DNA of 64,000 nucleotides from Treponema socranskii subsp. buccale (GTDB lineage Bacteria > Spirochaetota > Spirochaetia > Treponematales > Treponemataceae): positions 2,170,001 through 2,234,000 of the forward strand of contig NZ_CP054258.1 of NCBI RefSeq assembly GCF_024181585.1, written 5' to 3'. This document shows positions 20,011 to 27,773 of this stretch, piece by piece (positions within the stretch are counted from its first letter, which is position 1; the number at the start of each line of letters is the position of its first letter). Position numbers and translations under genes: made by a program. The notes under the pieces are model-generated. The model ran no database searches. It was not told the DNA's origin and was given only the letters and a program-made list of their open reading frames with translations.

Positions 20011-21298
20011 TATGAATACCGTTTTCATATTAATAATTTTAATCGTACTCGTCGCGCTTATCGGATTTTTTGCGGCGTCGGAAACGGCGTATCTTTCCCT
20101 TTCGAAAATAAAACTGCGAGAACTCGTACAGGCTAAAAAACGCTGTGCGAAAACCGCGCTTGCACTTCGAAGCGATATGGATACCTTATTGACGCTCGTG
20201 CTCGTCGGAATCAATTTTTTCAATACTTTCGCCGCGTCCCTTGCGACCGCGCTTGCCGTTTCGATCGTCGGTTCGAGCGGCGTCGGCATTGCGACGATCG
20301 TTATCACTTCTCTCGTAACGATTTTCGGCGAAATCATCCCGAAGACGGCCGCCGTTTTGCATCCGGACGCGGCGGCGCTGCGTTTTGCACCGCTTTTGCG
20401 CGCGCTTGAAAAAATATTTTTTCCGATCGTGTGGGTTTTTTCTCGAATTTCACGCGGCACTTCGTTCATCGTCGGAAGATTTTGGAAAGACGACGGAGAG
20501 GATGTGACGGAAGAAGACATCAAAATGATGATTGCAGTCGCCGAGCGCGAAGGAACGCTCGAAGAAGGCGAAAGCAAAATGCTGACAAAAGTATTTCAAT
20601 TCAGCGATCTGCGCGTCCACGATATCATGAAGCACCGCTCGCTCGTAAATACCGTTTCCGTCGACAGCGATTATGAACGCGTCGCCGATATCTTTTTGAC
20701 GACCGGCTGTTCGCGCATTCCCGTTTTCGAACACACACCCGATGCGATCATCGGCGTGCTCGGATACAAATCGGTGCTCTTCAGTTCCGAAAAAGAAACG
20801 AAGCGGAGCGATTTTATCCGCCGGAAAATGTCGAGGGCGCTCTTCGTTCCCGAAACTTTTACCGCCCTTGAAATGCTCGAAGATTTCAAAAAAGCGCACA
20901 CCGATTTTTCCGTCGTGCTCGACGAACAGGGCTGCACCGCAGGCATCGTTACGACGGACGATGTGATGCGCGTCGTATTCGGCCGCATGACCGATGAGAA
21001 TCCGACATCCGATATAGCGCCCGAAGCACGGATTACGCTCGTCGGAAAATCGGAATACATCGTGCCCGGTGATATGAGGCTCGACGATGTAAATGCGATT
21101 CTGAAGCTCGATTTGGAATCGGAAGATTTCAATACGCTCGGCGGCTGGCTGCTCGAAAAGTTCGGTTACCTGCCGTCGGCAGGCGAAGCGTATATCGACG
21201 GGACGACGGCGTACATCGTTGAAGATCAGGCAAGGCGCCGCATTTTGTCGGTGCGCATAAAAAAAGGAGCCGTCCGAATTCAAAAATTCAATCGATAA
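20003..21298 (+). CDS. CNNM/HlyC/CorC-family membrane protein with CBS pair (second copy)
   Basis: Paralogue of the preceding gene, also 431 aa and with the same order of parts: four-helix CNNM domain containing IFGEIIPKTAAVLHPD, CBS pair (IMKHRSLVNTVSVD, RIPVFEHTPDAIIGVLGYKSVL, FSVVLDEQGCTAGIVTTDDVM) and a CorC/HlyC transport-associated domain (FNTLGGWLLEKFGYLPSAGEAYI). The start codon overlaps the end of the first copy. Protein sequences differ widely, so the duplication is old; a heteromeric complex is a reasonable inference but not shown by the sequence. Confidence 0.9.
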   Translation: MNDMNTVFILIILIVLVALIGFFAASETAYLSLSKIKLRELVQAKKRCAKTALALRSDMDTLLTLVLVGINFFNTFAASLATALAVSIVGSSGVGIATIVITSLVTIFGEIIPKTAAVLHPDAAALRFAPLLRALEKIFFPIVWVFSRISRGTSFIVGRFWKDDGEDVTEEDIKMMIAVAEREGTLEEGESKMLTKVFQFSDLRVHDIMKHRSLVNTVSVDSDYERVADIFLTTGCSRIPVFEHTPDAIIGVLGYKSVLFSSEKETKRSDFIRRKMSRALFVPETFTALEMLEDFKKAHTDFSVVLDEQGCTAGIVTTDDVMRVVFGRMTDENPTSDIAPEARITLVGKSEYIVPGDMRLDDVNAILKLDLESEDFNTLGGWLLEKFGYLPSAGEAYIDGTTAYIVEDQARRRILSVRIKKGAVRIQKFNR

Positions 21299-22227
21299 GT
21301 GCAGCCGATCGAAATCTCCGCCGTACTGCGCGAAGCGCCGCCTTCGGTATCGTCTATTTTGTACCAAGGACCGGATGTGCGAGACGAATGATATGTTGCA
21401 CCCTTTATAATCCGTGTAAATGTCCATGAGAGAGCAAGCGAAAGCGAAATATTTTTATTAAAAATATAAGCGGCTTCGGTACCGAATCGATACACGGAAA
21501 ACCATCCGTGCATAATATCGATATAATAACCTCTGCCGTGATGCCGGTCGAGCGACTGCATATACGTATAAGGCGATAGGGCGATCGAAAGCGCGAATAA
21601 AAATTTATTAATTTTAACATCGAAAGAAATGCCGGTATGCGTACAGACTTCTTCCCTCATATAATCGATACCCATCGTCTTGTATTGCTTTGCGGCAGGA
21701 TCATCCCACGAAACGCCCGCATCTCTTCCGTCCCACGCGCGGCCGTTTCGAGCTTCCATCGAAATATATACATAATCCGTTCCGATAAAAGGACTGATCG
21801 AAAAAAAATCGAGCGGCTTAAACGTATATGCGATGCGGCCGCCGAACGAATATGAAGACGCGAGGGCATTTTCGTGTACCGAAAAAATATTTTTTATGCC
21901 GTTTTCATCCCAATCGGAATCTTTCATAGCGCCCGATCGCATCGGAACGGCGCCGAACGCGAATCCGCTGACTGCAAGCGCTTTCCATGAGACGCCGACG
22001 CGGCCGCCGTACTGCAAAGAAGGCTTTACATCCCAATCAAGTTCGCTTATTTTTTTGTTCGTGCCGGAAACATCTTTGATGTAAACATACTCCCCTATCG
22101 TGCCGAAACCGACCGAAAAAATCGGCGTAACGGAAATACACCAATCTCTTGCGGCAAGGTTTTGCGTAATCCGTGCAAACATAAAAATAATAATAAATAA
22201 TTTTATTGTACGACGATTAAACGGCAA
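21280..22227 (-). CDS. Omptin-like (peptidase family A26) outer-membrane protease
   Basis: About 315 aa. From TTG 22227 the N-terminus LPFNRRTIKLFIIIFMFA is signal-like; a longer start is also possible. The body is a beta-barrel with C-terminal aromatic strand (CTYRLNF). Omptins are ten-stranded barrels with an Asp-Asp/Asp-His active site; in OmpT the motifs are DxDW and DxH. Here MKDSDWDENG supplies D-x-D-W and SLDRHHGRG supplies D-x-H at the right spacing, and GGRVGV, SSYSFGGRIAYTF and the C-terminus also fit. Its 3' end overlaps the CorC copy by 19 bases on the opposite strand, and its start overlaps the RluA gene. Confidence 0.68.
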   Translation of the reverse strand: MPFNRRTIKLFIIIFMFARITQNLAARDWCISVTPIFSVGFGTIGEYVYIKDVSGTNKKISELDWDVKPSLQYGGRVGVSWKALAVSGFAFGAVPMRSGAMKDSDWDENGIKNIFSVHENALASSYSFGGRIAYTFKPLDFFSISPFIGTDYVYISMEARNGRAWDGRDAGVSWDDPAAKQYKTMGIDYMREEVCTHTGISFDVKINKFLFALSIALSPYTYMQSLDRHHGRGYYIDIMHGWFSVYRFGTEAAYIFNKNISLSLALSWTFTRIIKGATYHSSRTSGPWYKIDDTEGGASRSTAEISIGCTYRLNF

Positions 22228-22966
22228 GGGGATCGACCTTATACAGTTTTGCAAGCTGTTTGCGCGTTGCATCCATATCTTTCGGATAGGGTGCGCAAAA
22301 CGTCATGCGTTCGTCCGTTGCCGGATGCGCAATTGTTAATTTGTACGCGTGCAGCGCGAGACGGGCTAAAAGAGGGCGCTCTTCAAAGGCATCGCCGTTC
22401 CATTTTTTTTTGAAATCGCTCAAGCGCACCGGCTTACGGTTGCCTCCGTACAGCGGATCGCAGACGATGTATAATCCGTGTGCCGCCAAATGCGCTCGAA
22501 TCTGATGCGTACGTCCCGTTTTCGGAACAGCTTCAATCCATGCGTATTGACCGCAGACACCGATAAGACGAAAATCGGTGACGGAGTATTTGCCGCTTTT
22601 TTTATTCACGACGGTACGGTGCTTTGCGTCTCCGTCCGGAAGAAGCGCTTCATCTGCATGCAGCGTTTCCCACAAGGGTCGTCCGTACACGAGGCAGTGA
22701 TAGATTTTTTCAACTTCTCTGTGTTCGAACTGAAGCGAAAGAGAACGGTGCGCTTTTTCATTGCGCGCATACGCAATCGCGCCCGACGTATCTTTGTCGA
22801 TGCGGTGTACGGCAAAAAGCTTTCCGAATTCGCTTTCCGCTTCGATATCGAGCCGCGGAGCCGTTTCATCGTACCTGTCCGCCGCGATGAGCAGGCCGCT
22901 TTTTTTATTCAGCACGACGATATCCTCGTCCGCATAGAGCACCGTATAAGGCGGTATTGCTTTCAT
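22217..22966 (-). CDS. RluA-family pseudouridine synthase
   Basis: Isomerises uridine to pseudouridine in rRNA or tRNA. About 249 aa from the ATG giving MKAIPPYTVLYADEDIVVLNK. The catalytic aspartate is in HRIDKDTSG (RluA motif II), and the C-terminal motif is PKTGRTHQIRAHLAAHG...DPLYGG. The S4 domain of RluC/RluD is missing, so this belongs with the short RluA-type enzymes; which base it modifies cannot be told. An in-frame extension of 40 codons upstream lacks family resemblance and overlaps the promoter of the tRNA gene. Confidence 0.9.
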   Translation of the reverse strand: MKAIPPYTVLYADEDIVVLNKKSGLLIAADRYDETAPRLDIEAESEFGKLFAVHRIDKDTSGAIAYARNEKAHRSLSLQFEHREVEKIYHCLVYGRPLWETLHADEALLPDGDAKHRTVVNKKSGKYSVTDFRLIGVCGQYAWIEAVPKTGRTHQIRAHLAAHGLYIVCDPLYGGNRKPVRLSDFKKKWNGDAFEERPLLARLALHAYKLTIAHPATDERMTFCAPYPKDMDATRKQLAKLYKVDPLAV

Positions 22967-23131
22967 AAAAAACAGTATAACAGAATACCCTCGTGTATGA
23001 AAGGAGGGCGGCAAACGATAAGCCCAATTTCCGCACCAATTTCCGCACCGCCGGAACTGCAAGCGGCAGTGCGTGCGGCAGTACATGCTTGCATTCCCTT
23101 CGTTTTTCAGCTATGATGGTTTTATACCGAC

Positions 23132-23202
23132 GCGGCTGTAATATAGCGGTAGTATACGAGCTTCCCAAGCTTGGTGTAGGGGTTCAACTCCCCCCAGCCG
23201 CT
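23132..23202 (+). tRNA. tRNA-Gly (anticodon CCC)
   Basis: 71-nt cloverleaf: acceptor GCGGCTG pairs with CAGCCGC and discriminator T. The D-arm contains TAGCGGTAGTA. The anticodon stem CGAGC/GCTTG closes loop TTCCCAA (anticodon CCC), and the T-arm is GGGGTTCAACTCCCC-like. CCA is not encoded. The 3' 20 nt of the gene recur twice downstream in a 199-bp tandem repeat. Confidence 0.93.
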
Positions 23203-23699
23203 AAAACATAAAATTTGCGATGAAGCTACTCATTGACAGAATAATATATAATAATAAGACGATTGGGAGTTGAACCGCGGAGCGCGCGCGGCGCAGGTGC
23301 GCCGAAAAGGCGGCAGGAAGCCGCCGACAGCGCACGAAGACGGCGTGGAAGGAGCGGACAGGAAGTCCGCGAGAGGAACGCTTCAACTCCCCCCAGCCGC
23401 TGAAACATAAAATTTGCGATAAAGCTACTCATTGACAGAATAATATATAATAACAAGACGATTGGGAGTTGAACCGCGGAGCGCGCGCGGCGCAGGTGCG
23501 CCGAAAAGGCGGCAGGAGGCCGCCGACAGCGCACGGAGACGGCGTGGAAGGAGCGGACAGGAAGTCCGCGAGAGGAACGCTTCAACTCCCCCCAGCCGCT
23601 AAAACATAAAATTTGCGATGAAGCTACTTATTGACAGAATAATATATAATAACAAGACGATTGGGAGTTGAACCGCGGAGCGCGCGCGGCGCAGGTGCA
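23183..23699 (+). repeat. 199-bp tandem repeat containing the tRNA-Gly 3' end (about 2.6 units)
   Basis: The tRNA 3' end (TTCAACTCCCCCCAGCCGCT) at 23183-23202 recurs at 23382-23401 and 23581-23600, a period of exactly 199 bp. Each unit begins with AT-rich DNA containing ATTGACAGAATAATATATAAT, then GGGAGTTGAAC (23265-23275), the reverse complement of the T-arm, then a GC-rich block with nested hairpins. The third unit breaks off near 23699. Units differ at only a few positions. I see no credible gene inside. Confidence 0.9.
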
Positions 23700-23765
23700 A
23701 GGAAGGACTATACAAATCGAAAAGACACTTGCAGATATGTACATCATATTGTATCATTCATAGTT

Positions 23766-24581
23766 ATGAAAAAGATAAAATTACTATACATACTCATACT
23801 GGTTTTTTCGATTTTTCCGGCGGCGGCGTTTCAAGGCGGACCGCTCTTGTATCTTCACGCCGGTTTCGGCGGGAGCTTGTCTTTGCCGAGCATTTCCGAT
23901 GAGAGTCTAAAACAATTCAATAAAGATGCCGTAAAAATGACAGGCATGACAAGCGGTTTGCTTATAAGCGGCGAAGTTGAAGGCGGTTATGTTTTCGATT
24001 CGAACCGTTTTTTCGGCCTTTCGAAGGGGCACCCGTTCAGCGCTCTCGGCGTCTTCGCATATATAGGCATGGGGCAAGGGAACACATCGCAAAAAGTATC
24101 GGCAGTCGTATCCGGAAACACATTCGATACTTTTATGATCGTCAATTTTACGCCTGTCGTCAATTTCGGTGTAATTGCAAAAGCATATTTTTTTCATAAC
24201 AGACTCGCACTCGGAGCCTCGCTCGGAAGCCGTCTCATAACCGATTTCAGTCCGGAGTATTTGGTGTATTCAAGTAACGGCGTCATAAAGACCGAAGTCG
24301 GGCATATCATCGTCACCGAAGATATGATGAAAAAGATGAATCCGTTTATGTTTTCCGCTGCAACCGTAATCGAATACAATATTTCGCTCATGCAAACGAC
24401 GGATATCGTATTCGGCTGGTATACAAGATTCAATCTCTATCAGCCGAAATATTTGACCGCACCGAAAACACTTGCCGATCTTGCAGCCGCCAACGGAGGC
24501 GATATTACACAGCCGTTTCCGGATTATTGGCTCAATTCACTCGACTTCGGCGTAAACCTCGGTCTTGCGTTTAAACTATAA
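23766..24581 (+). CDS. Exported beta-barrel-like protein of unknown function
   Basis: 271 aa from the ATG giving MKKIKLLYILILVFSIFPAA, a clear signal peptide cut near AAA-FQ. Predicted mostly beta-structured with amphipathic segments (GALVFAYIGMGQ-like and LGASLGSRLITDF) and a final strand FGVNLGLAFKL ending in a hydrophobic residue, consistent with an outer-membrane barrel. No domain recognised. Six bases separate its stop from the next frame; the downstream lipoprotein gene is probably cotranscribed. The reading frame continues upstream into the tRNA repeat, but that part is not coding-like. Confidence 0.65.
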   Translation: MKKIKLLYILILVFSIFPAAAFQGGPLLYLHAGFGGSLSLPSISDESLKQFNKDAVKMTGMTSGLLISGEVEGGYVFDSNRFFGLSKGHPFSALGVFAYIGMGQGNTSQKVSAVVSGNTFDTFMIVNFTPVVNFGVIAKAYFFHNRLALGASLGSRLITDFSPEYLVYSSNGVIKTEVGHIIVTEDMMKKMNPFMFSAATVIEYNISLMQTTDIVFGWYTRFNLYQPKYLTAPKTLADLAAANGGDITQPFPDYWLNSLDFGVNLGLAFKL

Positions 24582-24599
24582 ATTTTAATGAGAGCGATT

Positions 24600-26150
24600 A
24601 TGAAACCCCTAAACATATACAAACTGAGTGCGGCACTTGTCTTCGTCTGCTTGATAATTACATCCTGCCCCTCGCCGTTTTTGCAAAGCTACTATATACA
24701 ACAGCAAAACCGTTCCGCAGGGAATGAGGGCGGAAACGAACCGGAAGATCCGGGAAACGGGGATACGCCTATTCCTTCGGAGCCTGATCCTCTGGAACCG
24801 GGAACTGTCAGTATGTTTTCGGTTATCCTGCCTGACGGTAAACTTGTCGAACCGAATAACGCTACAACCGTTCACGATCAATTAGCCGCAAAATTAAACG
24901 TTTCGGACGGCTTTCCGTTCGGTACATTTGCGACATCGAAATTCGACAATTGGAAATTCGGCAGCAATTTTTCAGCAAGCAATGTTCCCGAACCTAAATA
25001 CGGCGGTACCGTAACATGGGAAAGCGCTCCCGAAAATAAAAATCCCGAACGTGAAAAATACGGCGGTAACGAAAGCGCTTCCGCCGGCGGAAATTCCATA
25101 TCTTCTATAACATATTACCGCTATTGCGGTAAAAATCCCTTTAATCTGTATACATCCGAAACATACGACGTATACGGTGAAGACGGCAAACCGACCGGTC
25201 AAAAAGAAGCGCTTATGAAACGCTTTATATTTTACCGATTTACGGGAAAAGGCGGCGGAATCGTCGGATTGGATAATTACCTTGTTGCCGTCGACACGTA
25301 TGCAAAATTGGTATTTGCGTTTGCAAAACCTATCGAATTTAAAAGCGTACTCGGCAATCAAGTGCCGACAAAATGGGCTGCAGTAGATACGCACTCCGCC
25401 GGACCGGGAGAAAAAAAATACCGCTTCTATCAATACGATCCTGCCGGTTATGTAAGCGAAGACGGCGTTTTTCATTTGAATGATACATATAAGGGAAATT
25501 TAGGGAGTGGTAACTATGATCCAGCTTTTACCGGAAAGTCTCCGTATATCGGTTTTGTGGGTGATGCAAAAAAACCTGCGATTAACATATCGAATATACT
25601 ACTTAAAAATATTTCAGTAAAAGATGTCTACGGTGATTATCCATTCAATGGTAGTACCTCACAAGCGGAATTTAAATATGAGCTTAAAGCGCGCTATAAC
25701 AGCGAAGACTGGTATACGTTTGCAACAAACAAGGGTAATAAATTGTCTATAGATGTCGGTGCAAAAAAAGAATTGTCCGGTAATTATTTGCATGAAATAG
25801 AAAACCAGAAAGAAAACGGTCATTCACTTATCATAAGCGCCGATATTTGGGAAGTCGATCCTTTGGCAGGAAATTCGGACGATGTTATTATAAAACATGA
25901 AAAGCCTCTGTTTACCATCACGTACGATACCGTAAGCGATTCATGGAAGCTAACGGGAAATTCACTGCAATCCTATAAGGATAACGACGGGAAATGGAAA
26001 ATAAAATCCGTAAAGATGGATGAATTGAAATACGGGAAAAAATCTACAATGACAATCGTTATTTCAGCCTATATTTGGGACTGGGTCGGTTTTTTAAAAG
26101 AAGCTGGTTGGGGCGATATGGAACTTTCCTTCGATGTCGAGTGGAAGTAA
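24600..26150 (+). CDS. Large putative lipoprotein of unknown function
   Basis: 516 aa. Signal MKPLNIYKLSAALVFVCLI followed by lipobox ITSC. A Pro/Gly/Glu-rich spacer (GNEGGNEPEDPGNGDTPIPSEPDP) links the anchor to a folded, Tyr/Lys/Gly-rich body with no motif that I recognise. The segment KYGGTVTWESAPENKNPE and the neighbouring KYGGNESASAGG form a short internal repeat. It follows the barrel gene by 18 bases and is followed by a strong terminator, so the two genes form one unit. Confidence 0.65.
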   Translation: MKPLNIYKLSAALVFVCLIITSCPSPFLQSYYIQQQNRSAGNEGGNEPEDPGNGDTPIPSEPDPLEPGTVSMFSVILPDGKLVEPNNATTVHDQLAAKLNVSDGFPFGTFATSKFDNWKFGSNFSASNVPEPKYGGTVTWESAPENKNPEREKYGGNESASAGGNSISSITYYRYCGKNPFNLYTSETYDVYGEDGKPTGQKEALMKRFIFYRFTGKGGGIVGLDNYLVAVDTYAKLVFAFAKPIEFKSVLGNQVPTKWAAVDTHSAGPGEKKYRFYQYDPAGYVSEDGVFHLNDTYKGNLGSGNYDPAFTGKSPYIGFVGDAKKPAINISNILLKNISVKDVYGDYPFNGSTSQAEFKYELKARYNSEDWYTFATNKGNKLSIDVGAKKELSGNYLHEIENQKENGHSLIISADIWEVDPLAGNSDDVIIKHEKPLFTITYDTVSDSWKLTGNSLQSYKDNDGKWKIKSVKMDELKYGKKSTMTIVISAYIWDWVGFLKEAGWGDMELSFDVEWK

Positions 26151-26187
26151 GCACCGAGTGCTGCAGTTTTAATCCGTTACGATTAAA

Positions 26188-26215
26188 AAGCCCGCAACAC
26201 GTGCGGGCTTTTTGT
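26188..26215 (+). terminator. Intrinsic terminator after the lipoprotein gene
   Basis: Stem AAGCCCGCA / TGCGGGCTT with loop ACACG, followed by TTTTG. It lies 38 bases after the stop of the lipoprotein gene and ends the envelope-gene unit. Confidence 0.88.
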
Positions 26216-26605
26216 ATAGGCGGCGCTTCGCGCCGCCGTGCGTCAGCGGCGGCAAGGGCGCCGAAGGCCGGGCTGTCTCAAAAGTCGGTTACTTTTTCGA
26301 CAGCCCGTCGAGTTTAAAATTAAGTCCTTACAGTATAATGACCTAATTTTAAACATCGCATAGTAAATCAAAGAAACTTTCCAAAAACTGAAGTTTTTGG
26401 AAAGCCGCGGAAGCGGAACCCTGAAAGACGCAGCCCGCCGCACGAAGTGCGGCGGGAGACGCCCGTATTATTAATTTTCGGATTTCTGTGCAAGCGGCCG
26501 GCAAGCGCGTCAATGCAATTACGACAAGGTTAAAAAATTCGCGCGTTTTATCGGATACCTTTAAGAACTCAGGTTCTCAAAATCCGCCGTTCCGTTGAAG
26601 TGCGG
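26216..26605. other. Non-coding gap with GC-rich hairpins and a solo IS-end-like inverted repeat
   Basis: No gene seen. Contents: a GGCGGCG/CGCCGCC hairpin (26219-26237); CGGGCTGTC ... GACAGCCCG (about 26271-26309), which resembles paired ends of IS elements and matches the GGGCTGTCC ends of the IS at 41755; and a perfect 10-bp stem CCCGCCGCAC/GTGCGGCGGG with a GAA loop (26434-26456). The first part of the 26340-26420 stretch repeats AAACTGAAGTTTTTGGAAA-like sequence. Confidence 0.55.
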
Positions 26606-27352
26606 TTATTTCTTTTTGCCCTGATTCGCGACGCCCGCCATTTTTTCGGCGATCGCTTTTTCGTCGCCGAGGTATTTTTTCCCGATCACTTTGAAGTTGT
26701 CGTCGAATTCGTATACGAGGGGAACGCCGGTCGGGATGTTCACTTCCAAAATCTCTTCTTTCGTCAGGTTTTCAAAATATTTTACGAGGGCGCGAAGCGA
26801 ATTGCCGTGCGCAACGATGAGCACGCGCTCTCCGCTTTGCATGCGCGGTTTGATTTCGCTTTCAAAATAAGGAACGGCGCGTTCGATTGTCGTCGCAAGG
26901 CTTTCGGTCAAGGGCAGCACCGATTTGTCTTTTACCGTGCGGTACGCTTCCTGCAAGCGGGGGCTGCGCTTGTCGTCTTCGGTCAAAGCAGGCGGCGTTA
27001 CGTCGAAAGAGCGGCGCCAGATTTTTACCTGAGCTTCGCCGTATTTTTCGGCGGTTTCGGCTTTGTTCATTCCCTGCAGCGCGCCGTAATGTCGTTCGTT
27101 CAGCTTCCACGTTTTTATGACGGGCAGCCATTCGCGATCCATCAAAGCGAGCGCAAAGTTCAGCGTGTGTATCGCGCGTTTTAAAAACGACGTATAGCAA
27201 ATGTCGAAATCGAAGCCTTCCTGCTTTAAAGTCAGGCCGGCCTGTTTCGCTTCTTCCTGCCCCTTTTCGGACAATTCCACATCCGTCCAGCCGGTAAAAA
27301 GATTCAATTTGTTCCATTCGCTTTCACCGTGCCGAATAAGTACCAATTTCAT
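26606..27352 (-). CDS. gpmA: 2,3-bisphosphoglycerate-dependent phosphoglycerate mutase
   Basis: Glycolytic/gluconeogenic enzyme interconverting 3- and 2-phosphoglycerate through a phosphohistidine. 248 aa, the normal dPGM length. The phospho-His motif [10 protein letters not shown] is at residues 4-13. [26 protein letters not shown] and the second active-site His in [16 protein letters not shown] are intact, and the C-terminal [11 protein letters not shown] is typical. AGGC precedes the ATG. It stands alone, with the copper operon more than 200 bases downstream. Confidence 0.96.
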   Translation of the reverse strand: MKLVLIRHGESEWNKLNLFTGWTDVELSEKGQEEAKQAGLTLKQEGFDFDICYTSFLKRAIHTLNFALALMDREWLPVIKTWKLNERHYGALQGMNKAETAEKYGEAQVKIWRRSFDVTPPALTEDDKRSPRLQEAYRTVKDKSVLPLTESLATTIERAVPYFESEIKPRMQSGERVLIVAHGNSLRALVKYFENLTKEEILEVNIPTGVPLVYEFDDNFKVIGKKYLGDEKAIAEKMAGVANQGKKK

Positions 27353-27562
27353 ATTGCCTCCAAATGCTTTACGCTATCATAGCGCATTGCGCCGTGTCGG
27401 GCAACCGGAGCGTATACGTTTTTTTAGAGAATATATTTTCCGAGGCAATTGCCCTGCCCCATTTTACGGCACGCCCGCACCCTTGCACGACGGTGTCCCG
27501 CCCCTCGTCAACGGATGCAACTTAATGTACACCGTCACACACGTATGCCGAGCGCTTGTTCG

Positions 27563-27773
27563 TCAGCGGACGCCGAGCGGCGTATAGCCGGCTTCGCTTA
27601 CGGCATCGAAAAGCGTTTTTTCTTCCACATCTTTTGAAAGCGTAACGACCGCGTTTTTATCTTTTAAACTTACGGCTACTTTCGTCACGCCGTCGATCGC
27701 CGAAAGCGCTTTTTCGACATGTTGCCGGCAGTGGTCGCACATCATTCCGTCGATTGTAATCGTCTTTGTCATT
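27563..27773 (-). CDS. copZ: Nested in-frame CopZ-like copper chaperone (candidate internal translation start)
   Basis: Within copA, in the same frame, ATG 27773 opens a 70-aa segment [20 protein letters not shown] that is a complete HMA fold with the CxxC copper site, ending [17 protein letters not shown] stands eight bases upstream (ACGGAGGAACCGAAAATG). A free Atx1/CopZ chaperone could therefore be made from the copA mRNA besides the fused domain. Alternatively the two genes fused recently by loss of a stop and the signal is a relic. Confidence 0.55.

Noticed and set aside
23201-23585. Leftward frames in the tRNA-Gly repeats
   Set aside because: They arise from GC-rich repeat units, differ only as the repeats do, and lack any credible initiation or family resemblance.
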